DNA of 64,000 bases from Styela clava (lineage: Eukaryota; Chordata; Ascidiacea; Stolidobranchia; Styelidae): the NCBI RefSeq assembly GCF_964204865.1, contig NC_135259.1, positions 9,682,974 to 9,746,973 of the forward strand. Reading direction: 5' to 3'. The translations under genes and the position numbers were made by a program. The notes under the pieces were generated by a model. That model had not been told where the DNA came from. It made no database searches and saw only the letters and a program-made list of their open reading frames with translations. Position 1 is the stretch's first letter. Every line of letters starts with the position of its first letter. Shown in pieces: positions 46,211-57,690 of the stretch.

Positions 46211-49200
46211 TCAAGCTCTGCCTTTTGACAACTGTGAAACCTTTTTTAATAAATCTTGATTTTTAGTCTGCAATTGTTCCAATGTTTCGGAATGCTTCGA
46301 AATCAAATCTTTCATTTTTGCTCTCAAATCTCTTTGCTCTTGTAAATGTCCTACTTTGATGCATGAAATCTAAAAGTAAGATAAGTTTCTACATTGACCA
46401 AGAGGTTGACTAACAAAATTGAAAATTTCGATATATGGGCATTCTTTGGTACCCAAATCTTAGATAAAAAAATATTAGTAAATTTATCATTTCTAATTAG
46501 TGTACAAAATGGTACTCCCGTAGTGTATGTACCAGGTTAGGGTTAAGGTAATTTTATCCCATTTTTTCTATGTTTAGTTTCTACCACCAGAAAAATTAAG
46601 ACAATGTATTCAGCACTTACCTGTTTATCTTTTTCAAGCAGTTCTTTATCTTTTTGTGATACTTGCTTTTTCAAAGAACTGATTTCTGCTCGAAGTTGTG
46701 TTACGATAACTATATTACCATCATTGACTGTAGGTAATGGACCTGAGGAAAAAGTTATTATGATTAGGAATAATGTATATCATGCGCATAGGTTTTCCAG
46801 GATATTGGAAGTTATACTGTAGTATGGCAAATAACATTTTACCAGTCTGACAATTAAAAAATTCATCTGCTCATGGGTGAAGAGAAGATTCATATAAAGT
46901 AAATAGTATACCATGTCACTAATCAATAAACTTCATAACACTCGAAGGAAATCTGGCAATACAGCTTGATCTCGTGAAGTAAGGCTGTTAAATATCAGAT
47001 TCCCAACAATTTCAACATTTAGAAGTATGTGTACCAATACGGAGGTAACTAATTTTGTTCACCTACTTTACATCAAGTTGTGCAACAGGAATGAAACCTA
47101 TGGGCAGGGGGTATATTCATTTGGCTAACAAAGACAGTCCCCGAACTTGTAATAGAAATAAAATAAGGGCAATCGGAATAAAATTATGTCCGAACCCTAA
47201 CCTGGTACACACACTACGGGAGTACCAGAAAAAGTAGGAGCCTAATAACAAATTTAATATAATTATAGTTGAAATGAAACACTGATTAACATACTAGATG
47301 AGCCAGAGTCAGTAGTCCGGAATCTTTCAAGTTTAGAGGTTCCATCTAAAGTTTTCAACATTGGCAAAGAAGTCAAAGAACGAGACGTTTTATCCAAATT
47401 TGAGTCATCATTTTTATCAACATCAATAATTATTGTTGGCGTCGATTCTGCCATTTCGATGGATTTTTCATTAATATCTCGTTTATGTGACAATTTTTTC
47501 TGTAAATGCATAATTTTGGCATCCAACATATTCGCTGCGGTATCGGACTGTTTTATATTATTAGTTTCCTTTTTGTGTAGTCCATGTCTTGATCGCCTCT
47601 CATGTTTATGTTTCGTTACGTTCATAGCTGCAGGTGCACTGCGTCTTGCTTCTTTTACTTTAAGTCTGTTCTTTTTCACTTTGGCAATTAAGTCCGCTGG
47701 CAATGTGTCAGAAGTTGTAAATTTTTCTTCAGTCTTTGTTGTTAATTTTTTGCTTTTATTTGATTTATGAGATTTTTCTTTATGGGAAGACAAAGTACGA
47801 CATTTATCATGGTTATTAGACTTTGTTGCGGAATTTGATGTCAATTGTAAATTGTTTTTATTATCCTCAGATTTTGTTTCCGACTTTATAGATGCAACTG
47901 GAAGACGATAATCCATATCTTGTGAAGAATATTCATCCCAACTTGTTTGATCTGATATATCTTTTTCATGTATCATAACTTCCTCTTCGATAACAATCTC
48001 TGTGGGAGAACTTTCACTTTCTGCGGAAACTGTCCACATTTTAGTCTAAAAATAAGGTGGAATATTGAGAATATTGTTTTAAAAAAAATTTCAAAGCAAT
48101 TTTTTGGGTACTCCCACCAGAGTGTATGTACCAGGTTAGGGTTAGGCGATGATTTTATTCAGATTTCCCTTTTTTTAGTTCTATTACGTGTTTGGGGACT
48201 GTCTGTGTTATCCAAGTGAATATACCCTTTGCCCATAGGCTTCAGTCTCTTTACACAACTTATTGTAAAGTAGGTGAACAAAATTAGCCAAACCTTCTTT
48301 ATTCCTTGTGACATTGCTTCTTCTGAAGCCCTTCGTTTTACTTTCTTCATTGCCTTCTGTGCAGTTGAAGTACATAGCCAGCATAGTAGATTATTCTTGT
48401 CCTATTAATGCGATACAATGGTATTAAAACAGTCCATTATTAAAATAGAAATCAATGGTACCTAAATTTGAGTAAAATGATATTCTAGAAACCTTGCTAT
48501 ACAAATTGCCTCATTGGCAAGTTGATAACTCACTTTTCACTTTTTATGTTGTATAAAAATCTAAATCACACTTGGTATCAGTGTTGAATTTCATAAAAAT
48601 GAGGATTTTCCAACACAGTATTCTTATTACCAGAGCCTTTGGATGATTGAATGCAGCTTTTAATTTACATTGTGAACATATTTGAGGTGGGCCATACTTC
48701 TTCATACTACTTGCACATCGTCTGCATTTTGATCCAATGAAAGCAGCATGGAGATGACAGAAGGAGCAACTGCGAGGCTGAAAAAAACAAGAAGATGAAT
48801 TCACAGACCTGAATTTGCAAAACTTCCTCTTAAAATTTGATAAGAAAAAAATACAGGTGTGGCGCACCTCTGATAACCCTGCGGCCTGCATGGGTTCGCA
48901 GGTTCAAATCTTGTGTGGAATATTCATGTGTGGATTGATTGCTGGACTCCTCACCGCCATAGGGTGGTTCATGGAAACGCTTGTAGGTTACACCTTTTTC
49001 CACTATCAAGTCCATCATCTGAAACAATGACTGGCTAACTAATCCCATATCCGACATGGACTGGTAACTGGACGAGAGGACGTGGTTAAGCCGTCTTGTC
49101 GACTTTCCTCTCGGGATGAATATGTGAATCCTGTAAATCCTATCAATCAAATAGAGAAGATATAAAACAAATGGGTAACATATTAACTCCGACGAACCTC

Positions 49201-50253
49201 TCCATATTCAGCTTTATTTTTAACACATCGCTCACAGATGTGACTCTTTGTTTTACTTTGATTTTGAGCTTCTGTTCTGCAAAACTTGCATCGACTTTTT
49301 CCTCCCTCGATGGCCTTTTTCTTATTCTTGACATGACCATTCAAAAAGGCATCAGAATTATTCTTGTTGTTTAGACATTCCTGTGAACCAAAAGAACAAT
49401 CGTACTAATAACCAAAAAAGAAGATTTAAAGACAATTGTTAGAGACAGCATTTACTAATGGCTGAGAAGGGTTTTGCTTGTTGTGTGATAAGTTGACTAC
49501 TAAAAGAGCATTATCAAGCTCAATCCTATTTAGATTGTGACTTTGTTTCCTTCTGACAGTCCAAACTGTCTTGAACTTCTCAAAACTTCAGCATTTATGT
49601 GAGTGATGAGAAACGAAGCCATTTTCGACAGTATCTCGCTTGTGATCAGTAAAAAATGGACAAATACTTCATGCAATGAAATTTTCTGAGTAATTACACC
49701 ACATAATGTGCATTAACTTTAATTTTTCTAAACTAAGGCTCAAGTCATTGGCTAAATAAATAGATAAGTCAGTAAGTAAGTTCAGAAGTTAGTTGTATTC
49801 TTATGTTAGTACAGTACGGTAGTATGTTGTATCTTGCTTGCTAAGATGCAAATGTCAACGCAAAAGTTGTTTTGTCACTGCATCACTCTGTCACTAGCAA
49901 TATACAGAACAGGTCTCCATGTCTTATAGCTGTATAGCATACCAGTACGGTATTAGATAAAACGATGAAAGAAAATTACAGAATTATCAAAGTTTTTAGC
50001 ACAGGCAGAACTGCAGGAAACAGCTACTATTTTGCAACATTTTTACTATTCCTGTATTTTGAAATCTCACTTCAATCATTAATCATAATACCATGAATAG
50101 ATAGACCCCAATATTCAATTATATCTAACGTTATAGACTAAACTTACTCAAAATTAGTTACCTTACCTTACATAGTTGAGAATCTTCAGCTAAATCTTCG
50201 AACTGAAACCAGTTGAAACAATTTGTACACGCGTATTGACGTGATCCGGCCAT
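46211..50253 (-). CDS. FAM76 family protein (FAM76A/B orthologue), seven exons
   Basis: Minus-strand exons: 50253-50167, 49380-49198, 48777-48631, 48401-48294, 48045-47295, 46742-46621 and 46369-46211. Phases agree and give 518 residues. The N-terminal half carries the cysteine-pair pattern of FAM76: YACTNC, CKEC, CKFC, CERC, CSFC, the signature AAFIGSKCRRCASSMKKYGPPQICSQC, and LLCWLC, which would bind zinc. The C-terminus is a coiled coil (TQLRAEISSLKKQVSQKDKELLEKDK and the end KKVSQLSKGRA) matching human QVAALSKGKK. Between them the 751-bp exon encodes about 250 Ser/Lys/acidic residues, so the protein is ~180 residues longer than human FAM76B (339). Family knowledge: FAM76B is a nuclear-speckle protein linked to hnRNPA2B1 and NF-kB control; the molecular role is poorly known. 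Donors of exons 2 (gttcgt) and 4 (gtttgg) are weak. The A/B split cannot be assigned. Confidence 0.92.
46509..46590. mobile_element. Miniature element family B, 5' fragment
   Basis: 'ggtactcccgtagtgtatgt' followed by 'accaggttagggtta' and 'attttatcccattttttcta'. It lies just downstream of FAM76 exon 6 in transcription order (intron 6). Confidence 0.6.
47024..47227. mobile_element. Miniature element family B, near complete
   Basis: Starts 'agaagtatgtgtaccaatac' and ends 'acacactacgggagtacc', with 'ggaggtaactaattttgttc' and 'aaagacagtccccgaacttg' inside. It is in FAM76 intron 5. Confidence 0.75.
48107..48293. mobile_element. Miniature element family B, truncated at a FAM76 splice donor
   Basis: Starts 'ggtactcccaccagagtgta' and runs through 'ctgtgttatccaagtgaata' to 'gaacaaaattag', where homology to other copies ends a few bases before the FAM76 exon 4 donor at 48293-48292. 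The distal ~35 bp of the element are missing. Confidence 0.75.
48850..49141 (+). mobile_element. tRNA-derived SINE in FAM76 intron 2
   Basis: The 5' part 'tgtggcgcacctctgataac' and 'gggttcgcaggttcaaatct' look like an A-box region and a B-box of a tRNA gene without a foldable complete tRNA. A ~220-bp body follows, ending in 'atatgtgaatcctgtaaatc'. Truncated copies of the 3' part occur at 21430 and about 16155. It lies antisense to FAM76. Confidence 0.65.
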
Positions 50254-50716
50254 TCGTCGTCCAAAGATAGAACAGTATAATAGTCTAGAATCTAGATGAG
50301 CTCACAAATCCCCTATCAAAATGGAATTTGGGAAACTTGATTGAAACAAATTCAAGAGCCGATAGTCTGATAGTGCAGTAGTGTGCAGGTGATAGAAAAT
50401 TTCTGTCTCTCCCTTTCTAAATTTCCCCTAAATTTATAGATTGGACAAGTCGCTCACTAGGGGGCAAATACGAGTCACTCACGACCCCAGCTGCAGGACA
50501 TACAGTAATAGCAATGAGCATTCATTGGTAACAGTAAACTATACCAGCAAGGGATTTTTGCAATTACTTTGAATTTTTGAAAATTAGCACAACTTCGCTT
50601 CGTTATGTGATTCAGTGTATAAATCAAGCCTTAAAATAGACAATAAATTCAAGACGCCACGGAAAATCAGCCACACCCAATTCACCAATACCAAGTCAAA
50701 AAAAATTATTGATAAA

Positions 50717-51472
50717 TTAATTACCAATCGGCAAAGACGTGCGGTATCAATTTAAGATCATTTCATTCCATATACCTCTAAAATAACAATACATACAATC
50801 GTAAATATATACTACTACATTGGCTACAATGAATATTTCAAAAAGTTTATTTCTTCCGATTGGTAAAAATTAATTGTACTCAATATCGAGAAAAGGGCCA
50901 CGAGTTCTCACTTCGACTGAATTGTGCTTGAAGCAAAATAGTTCCTGCTTTAGCTAATAGTTTGGGCAATATCGATGGTGGCCCAGCCATTTACATGATT
51001 GCAGATAAACAAGCACAGAAATCAAGTATATATACATAACACTTATTTACCAATAATTAACTTATTTACCAATCACCAGATAAACCATTCACCAGATTAG
51101 TACAAGGTGACACATTTGATAGGCCGGAGTCACCATACGAATCTGAGACGCGTATTGCTAATATGAACCTCTTATTAAGTAGACTAGGCTTTCGATACCT
51201 TGAGTAGAATGTTGCAAAACGCAACGTTATAATGGCCCAGATATTATGACTAATTCATGTGTTTCTTTAATTTTGTCTGATTTTAATGACCATCCTTGTC
51301 CTTGTATGATCACTATACAGTGTGATAGGTTTTTGCTTAATGTTCGTAAATTGCCGCTTGTAATTAATAAAAAGTATTGTATTATATATATATAAATTAA
51401 TTACCAATCGGCAAAGACGTGCGGTATCAATTTAAGGTCATTTCATTTCATATACCTCTAAAATAACAATAC

Positions 51473-51475
<3 letters not shown>
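50717..51475. repeat. Pair of ~83-bp direct repeats 677 bp apart
   Basis: 'ttaccaatcggcaaagacgt' through 'tacctctaaaataacaatac' occurs at about 50717-50800 and again at about 51394-51475, with only a few differences. The segment between has no terminal inverted repeats or frame that I recognise. Confidence 0.8.
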
Positions 51476-51505
<30 letters not shown>

Positions 51506-51507
51506 TC
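51472..51507. repeat. (TA)n microsatellite
   Basis: About 35 bases of alternating TA with a single 'gta' interruption, directly following the second 83-bp repeat. Confidence 0.9.
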
Positions 51508-52387
51508 GATAGACCCGTGTTCTCCACTCCACTTAATGAAGATAAGAAAATTGTGCAATTCTATAAAATGTATCGTCTGTTTCTTCGAATAACGATTCGA
51601 AACATTTTTCTTACGAATCAGGTATTAACGTACACTATTACTCGTATAAATGAAAAATAAGGAAACAATTTTCTACAAAGGTCTGAAATGTAAGATTCTA
51701 CATAGTGATTTGTATTGTGAAGAGATGCATAACTCATCCATGCATCATGTAACCCTCTGTATGTGAATATACATCTTATCTATGATAAATTACCTGAATC
51801 AATATTATTGCGTTATACACGGTATGTTAGTCGTTGGTTAGGCCTATACATTATCAATATATTGCGTTTGGTACTGACCACCTCTCACAGGGATATTAAG
51901 TTGACATTCATGTTGATCACTATAATATACCGTTCTTTTCGACTTCTATTTTTGATTTACCTTGTTGTTCTAATTGTTTTTGTTTGCGAGGTGGGAGACA
52001 TCGCTCATTAGCATTTAAATTTCGCTCGAAGTTTTTTTTTTTATGGAAAATCCCAGCAACCAAATTACACTTACTTACTTTTTTCGAATGTACCAGTAAG
52101 CTTTCTTGGATGTGTGGCCAGCGTGTTTTGTGAACTTTCGATGACTACAAGTGAATCATTTGAAATGATTCAAATACAAATTACCAAATGAGATCAATTC
52201 GAATGCGACCGATGATTCTGTTTGATCTAGTCATACTGATCGATCCAGTCTATGGTATTCACGCAGACACATTTTCAATACACAACAATACATTATTGAA
52301 CTTTTTTTGACGGAAACAAACAGTGAATAAATAATAAAAGGTAAAATATAATGAATAATACTGCATAAAAATACGCGTTGCATCAAA

Positions 52388-54454
52388 TTACAATAGTGAG
52401 CAAATTTTCTTGGGTTTTTCTGAATTTGCTGGATACAAAATTGCCGAAGCAGTCTCTACAAACAATTCCCTGATATTCTCTTGCGTCTTAGCTGAACATT
52501 CTCTGTAAAAAAGTACTCCCAACTTCTCCGCTAATGCAGATCCTTCTTCATACCTAGAATTCCATTTTAAAAAATACATTCTAAATTTATTCATCGTGAA
52601 TGGCCTGAATAATTAGATGAGCATAAATCAGTTTACATTGTAAAATTGTTGAGTCACTTTAGAATTCTAAGAAGTATGAACAGTCATATCCAATACCATT
52701 ACATTTTTTTAGGCTCACACCATACAGACAGCACAATTTCCACAACCTTCACATAAAAACAGCGCACTTTTGACCATAGTATGCACCGGCCTACCCGCCT
52801 ACGTACGAGCAACTTAATTATTATTGAAGCAAATCTGTATTTTTTCAAATTTTTGCAAAACATGTCAACCAAATGCTATGCGTTATTAAGTATATTATCC
52901 TGTTACTACATATGGTTATAGATAATATATTATGGATTGTCACGACAGGTTTTTTTTTCAGTAAATTGAGACTGATAAAGAAGAGTGTTCGATTTCTATA
53001 AGACTTGTGCGAATTTACCTATACGAATGATTACTCACGTGACAGGACGTTTTCCTTGTTTTTTCAACTCTTCCGCCACCGCTTCCGAATTTCGTAAATC
53101 CATTTTTGTACCGACTAATATCGTTTTTGCTCTCGGTACGTGATGAGTTACTTCGGGAAACCATTTTTCGACAATATTGTCCATTGACGTTGGAGATGTT
53201 ACAGAAAAACAAAGTAAGAAAACGTCTGTTTTTGGATATGACAGAGGACGAAGTCTGAAACATAGATTCATATTTTTCTACCATTTATAAATAACAGTAA
53301 CTAGAATATACACATCCTTCATTTATGATCAAATGCACCACCATTAAAATCAATGATACCCAATAAGGGTTATGATGCATTAAATTTGATAACATCTTTG
53401 TACGTAGGAAGAGATTTCTCATCCGGCTTCTGACTATGGGACTTTGTCACAGCCATGTTCAGTCTTGTTTTTGATATCCAGTGGTGATATAATGTTTTAC
53501 GATGTACCTGTCATAATCTTCTTGACCCGCCGTGTCCCATAGTCCCATATTTACAAGAATGTCATTGACCATAACATTTGCTGAAAAATTGTCGAAAACT
53601 GTTGGGATATATTCTTCTTCAGGGAAAGCATTGTTGGTAAAACTTTGTAGAACGCATGTTTTTCCGACGCCTCCATCTCCAACTATCACACATTTAACGG
53701 CCTTGTAAAATGAATCAAGAAAGTAAATCCATTCATATGAGAATAAGTTTTATTGGTAAGTCTACTTGTCACTGGGTATCTATATGTAAATAGTTTTGTT
53801 TATACAATTGGTTTTTGCTAAACCAATATGTATGGATATGGCAATACTAGTGAATGACAAAACCATTCAGAAATATTTCAATCACTTCGATGTTTTGGGT
53901 TTTATAATTAGGCCTAGTTGCATAACTGAAATATATGAGCACAAAGACGGTAGTATCGAGCATCAGGAATCCCAACTGAAGAAATATAGTAGTTTGGGCA
54001 GAAACGTCTCGGGTTAAATAAAAATGTAAGAGCCTTCGATCCAGCAAGAAAAAAGAGAAGTGATCACTGGTGCACTATATATTCAAAATTAAAACCAACA
54101 TTTTCATCAAAATATAACTTCGTGTTATCAACATTAAGAACCGAACACATAAGCCGCCAAATACGCAAATTATTGAATGATCTATTATTCTATTACATTT
54201 GGCAAACCTTTACCTTCAAATTAAAAATTTTGCATTCGGAATTTTGTTTTTGAGTCAGACTCTATTTCACTTTCTTAAATTCGTTTACAAAGTTGTATGA
54301 CAACTCATAATCCAATAACCAATATATATCCTAGTACTAGTAAAATAGTGATATATATATATTCAGATTCTACAGCTAATCATTCGTAATTATATACATA
54401 AAATTATAATAATAAATAGGATTTATGTATGTAACATACTTGCTGCACGGACAT
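52388..54454 (-). CDS. Rac-like Rho family small GTPase, four exons
   Basis: Minus-strand exons 54454-54440 (MSVQQ), 53701-53508, 53254-53039 and 52553-52388 join in phase to 196 residues. All Rho-family motifs are seen: P-loop GDGGVGKT (13-20), switch [12 protein letters not shown], switch [24 protein letters not shown] for guanine recognition, a Rho insert region and ECSAKTQ. The end CSLL is a CAAX box predicting geranylgeranylation. The catalytic glutamine (Q65, Rac1 Q61) and P-loop glycine (Rac1 G12) are retained. Wording is closest to Rac/Cdc42 ([17 protein letters not shown]). Unusual points: one extra residue before the switch I tyrosine (PEEEY against PGEY in Rac1), Gly for Ala at Rac1 position 13, and only a short basic tail (KPKK). 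Family knowledge: Rac-like switches control actin and NADPH oxidase. Exon 1 is only 15 bp but its phase and donor (gtatgt) fit. I call it Rac-like and do not give a symbol. Confidence 0.9.
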
Positions 54455-57163
54455 CTCTCTTTAAGAATTGGATGAGAACTTGATATCAGCGAACAAAATT
54501 TTGTATCCAAACGGCAATTTATTTATTGGTAGCTAGTGACTCTTTATGTCTGTTTATCAAGACAGTCCACCTAAGGTAATAAGCTTCCGCCACATAATGA
54601 ATTGCATTTGCGTGGTGGACGTTTTCAATCTATTACATCGTTGTTTTATCGGTTTCATTTGAGTATTTCAAGCATAGTATGATGTGGAATTTGTGCGGCC
54701 CACGATTAACTGGTATTTGAATAGTGATCACAGGTGCTCTCTTGGACTATTTTAAATAAATACACAATATAAAAAATGTGTTTCAAATGAGAAATTTATT
54801 GTAATCATTATTATACCGTCAGAAATTTCTGGTGGGTCAATATGTATTCAATTTAGACGTGAATTAAATTTGTTAGAATTAGACTTGTACATACCGCTAC
54901 TCGAATTGTATTCATTGTATTCACATTTAAGTACTATGAAATTCTATACAACATTGCTTGCTATTTTTAATAGTGATGAATTAACCAGCCCATCAATTGC
55001 GTTCGTGTGACTGCATATCGACGTAGCATGTGTCATATGTCTTGCTATATAACCTGAGAACCTATTACGACAACTTAGACAACAGGATATATATATACGT
55101 GATAATGTGGTCTTCATCATCTTCTCCTATAACATTTCAGACACTATACTGTTTACGGTTTCTTATTTCTTCGTCATATTCGACTTGTTCACATCAGTTT
55201 TAAAGCGTTTTTAATAATTACTTTGTCAAAATTTTTCTTGCTTCGGTATCACATGGTTTGGTCATTTATCACGCCACCATGGCAGAAATTGCCACTTTTC
55301 TCCAACGACCACCTCCTGTCCATGCAGTTCACGGTCGGAGGCATCATGTGTGGGCTTTCTGTTAACTTTTGGATGTATGTGTGGAAAGTTGGATTGTATG
55401 TCAAAATCAAAACAAATAAAATAAATCATTCTTGATAACATTCAAAGCCTTCAAATTTACTGAATTTGTTTATTGCTCGTGCATTAAGACCTATGACGAT
55501 TCCTGCATTATATCATTACACCAAATGCCATGAACTTAGGTGGTTTCGTGTTGCGTGCAGTAGTTTTCAGGGATTTCTGATGTGCCATATATATAGTATA
55601 TATATTACCGGTTTGACTCATGACTACTTATCACACTAATGAGGTACGCTAAAATTGTCTTATTCTTTTTGCATAATACAGAATTTGTATACAAATCCCT
55701 GTTTTTTTTTACATGGCCGATGTTCAGAAAAAAAAGGAGTTGGACATCAAATATTTGAGTCTCATTCATAAGTATACAGGTTACCCAGATAATTGGTATC
55801 TTTTCCAGCGCGGTATCTTGTCTAAACCTATTTCGTTTCAATCATTTTTATTTTCAATACAATTTCAATATGTGGAAAATTCCGTTATTTAAAAAGAGCC
55901 TTCGTAATAGAAAATAGACATTGTATATACTAAACAAACATGAGAGATACTGATATATTGACGCCGAACCTGTTATATTTATGCTTATTTAATTTAATCT
56001 GGTGGCAACTGACTCTGGTGACCCCTAAAGGCAGTATCGTTGCGTCCCAGTCATGTACCAAAAACATCTGTTTATTTGATATTTATATATGTATGTATGT
56101 ATATATTGTTTTGACGAAATAAACTCTCTCTACTGTGGGACATTTTTATTCCTTCTTCTTATATATCTGATAACAATCTTTTTATCTTACAATAAACAAT
56201 ATATTATTTATATATTGTTAACCATAGAGACCTTATAACCGTATAAGCAAATAATAGCTTTTAATCCAAAACGTGAGCAATACTGTAAAAATCTCAAATT
56301 GTGATAGAATTTTGAAGCAAAAGTGTAGATTGGATATTGGGAGAACACCACAGTCAAGCGTGGTACTTTTGGGATATCCGATTCAAAATTGCACCATGGA
56401 GATTTTTTGATGGTTTATCAGCCAAACACATAGCAATAGGTATACGACAACTCCATTAAATGATCGAGAATAAATACCGAGACGAATTAGCAAAATAATA
56501 AATTCAATTTGAATCAATACATAGCCTACTCTGAATTCCTCCAAAATTAATTTAAATTCGGTCTTTCAAATGTTAGTTTTTGTCCATTTTATGGTGATAA
56601 GTTCAAAGTCTGTGAATTGCCTACGGGCTAAACGGATATATTTATGGGTCAATTAGATCGAAGTGCTTATTTTAGATGCTAATATTAAAAGCAATGTGCA
56701 TTAGTGAAGAGTGTTCGTCATTTTATATTCTTTTAACGGTATGGTATGTTTATGCAAGGGCGACACGTGGCGGTGAATATCTGACATTCAATTCGTCGTA
56801 CCAAAGAATAATTTTTCACTAGGACGTAAGATATATATTCCGTTATTTTGTCTGCGGAAAAAAAACTGTAACAAATCAAAAGTATAACGCGATGTTTGGT
56901 ATAGAATAGTTCAGAGATCCTCTAACAGAAAGTTCGTGTTACCTTGTCGACGAGACCATTTGGTTCGTATATCTAAGAATATTGAAGTATGTATGCCAAT
57001 ATATGCGAAGTTAAAATTTCCTATATAAAAAAGTTCAAATGCCTGTTTGGAGTTTTCAGAGGCTGCGCACACGCATAGATTTACTGCGCACAGACGTATT
57101 TTGATAAAATCGAATGTTCTCGGTTGGCAGGTTGAGAAAGTTTGTTGTTGGCCCACCCATTAC
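54455..57163. other. Region upstream of the Rac-like gene
   Basis: The GTPase promoter should be just above 54454. The rest is AT-rich with short chance frames on both strands and a few TA-rich tracts. I see no supported exon or bounded repeat. Confidence 0.5.
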
Positions 57164-57562
57164 TAGGGCTGGGCATTTCGAATCGAATATTCGAATCGAA
57201 TCGAATAGTAAATTATTCGAATCGGTTTGGAGCAAATTTTCGAATCGCCGCCATGTTGTTTTACTCTTTCCGCCAATGGTCGAGGTAAATTTCTCAATTT
57301 TTTTTTTCATTGAAGCCATATTTTTTTAACACAATGCTGACTTATGACTCTTTTCTGTATTAAGGTATTGATGAAAACGTTTTTTTTTTATTGTCAGTGA
57401 TGTATTCTATGTTTTCAGTAATTTATGTGTCTGAAGGACCTAAAATACTAAGAAATTTACATACAATTTCATACCTTCCAAGTATTCGAGATTCGATTCG
57501 ATTCGAAAAAAATATTCGATTCGATTCTGAAATCATCAGGTATTCGAAAATGCCCAGCCCTA
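57164..57562. mobile_element. hAT MITE with perfect 8-bp target duplication and TTCGAAT-rich ends
   Basis: The ends TAGGGCTGGGCATTTCGAAT and 'attcgaaaatgcccagccct' are inverted repeats. CCCATTAC flanks both sides (57156-57163 and 57563-57570). The subterminal zones are crowded with ATTCGAAT/ATTCGATT motifs, likely transposase-binding arrays. 399 bp, no transposase. Confidence 0.94.
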
Positions 57563-57570
57563 CCCATTAC

Positions 57571-57690
57571 GCGGTTAGAACGCTAAAATTTCTTCACTGG
57601 TTTTTGCACAAATATTAGTCATTTCCAAAAAAGTGCGCACACACCAAAATTTCTGCCCGCACATACTACAAAAAATTAGAGGGAACATTG
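57571..57690. mobile_element. Right end of another hAT-like element
   Basis: 'gtgcgcacacaccaaaattt', 'gcccgcacatactac' and the terminus 'aattagagggaacattg' make a typical hAT-like terminal segment. 'ctgcgcacagacg' at about 57085 may be its left part, in which case the 57164 MITE sits inside it. The left terminus is not clear. Confidence 0.45.

Larger units (their letters stand above)
50254..52387. other. Intergenic FAM76 upstream / Rac-like downstream region
   Basis: The FAM76 promoter should lie just above 50253. The stretch has an ~83-bp sequence repeated directly (50717 and 51394, listed separately), a (TA)n tract and no supported exon. The 3' UTR of the GTPase gene would extend downward from 52388. 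Confidence 0.5.

Noticed and set aside
47459..47770. 103-codon plus-strand frame
   Set aside because: Antisense shadow of the large FAM76 exon.
48856..48920. Possible tRNA gene
   Set aside because: It has a B-box but no complete cloverleaf and continues into a body seen in other partial copies, so it was called a SINE.
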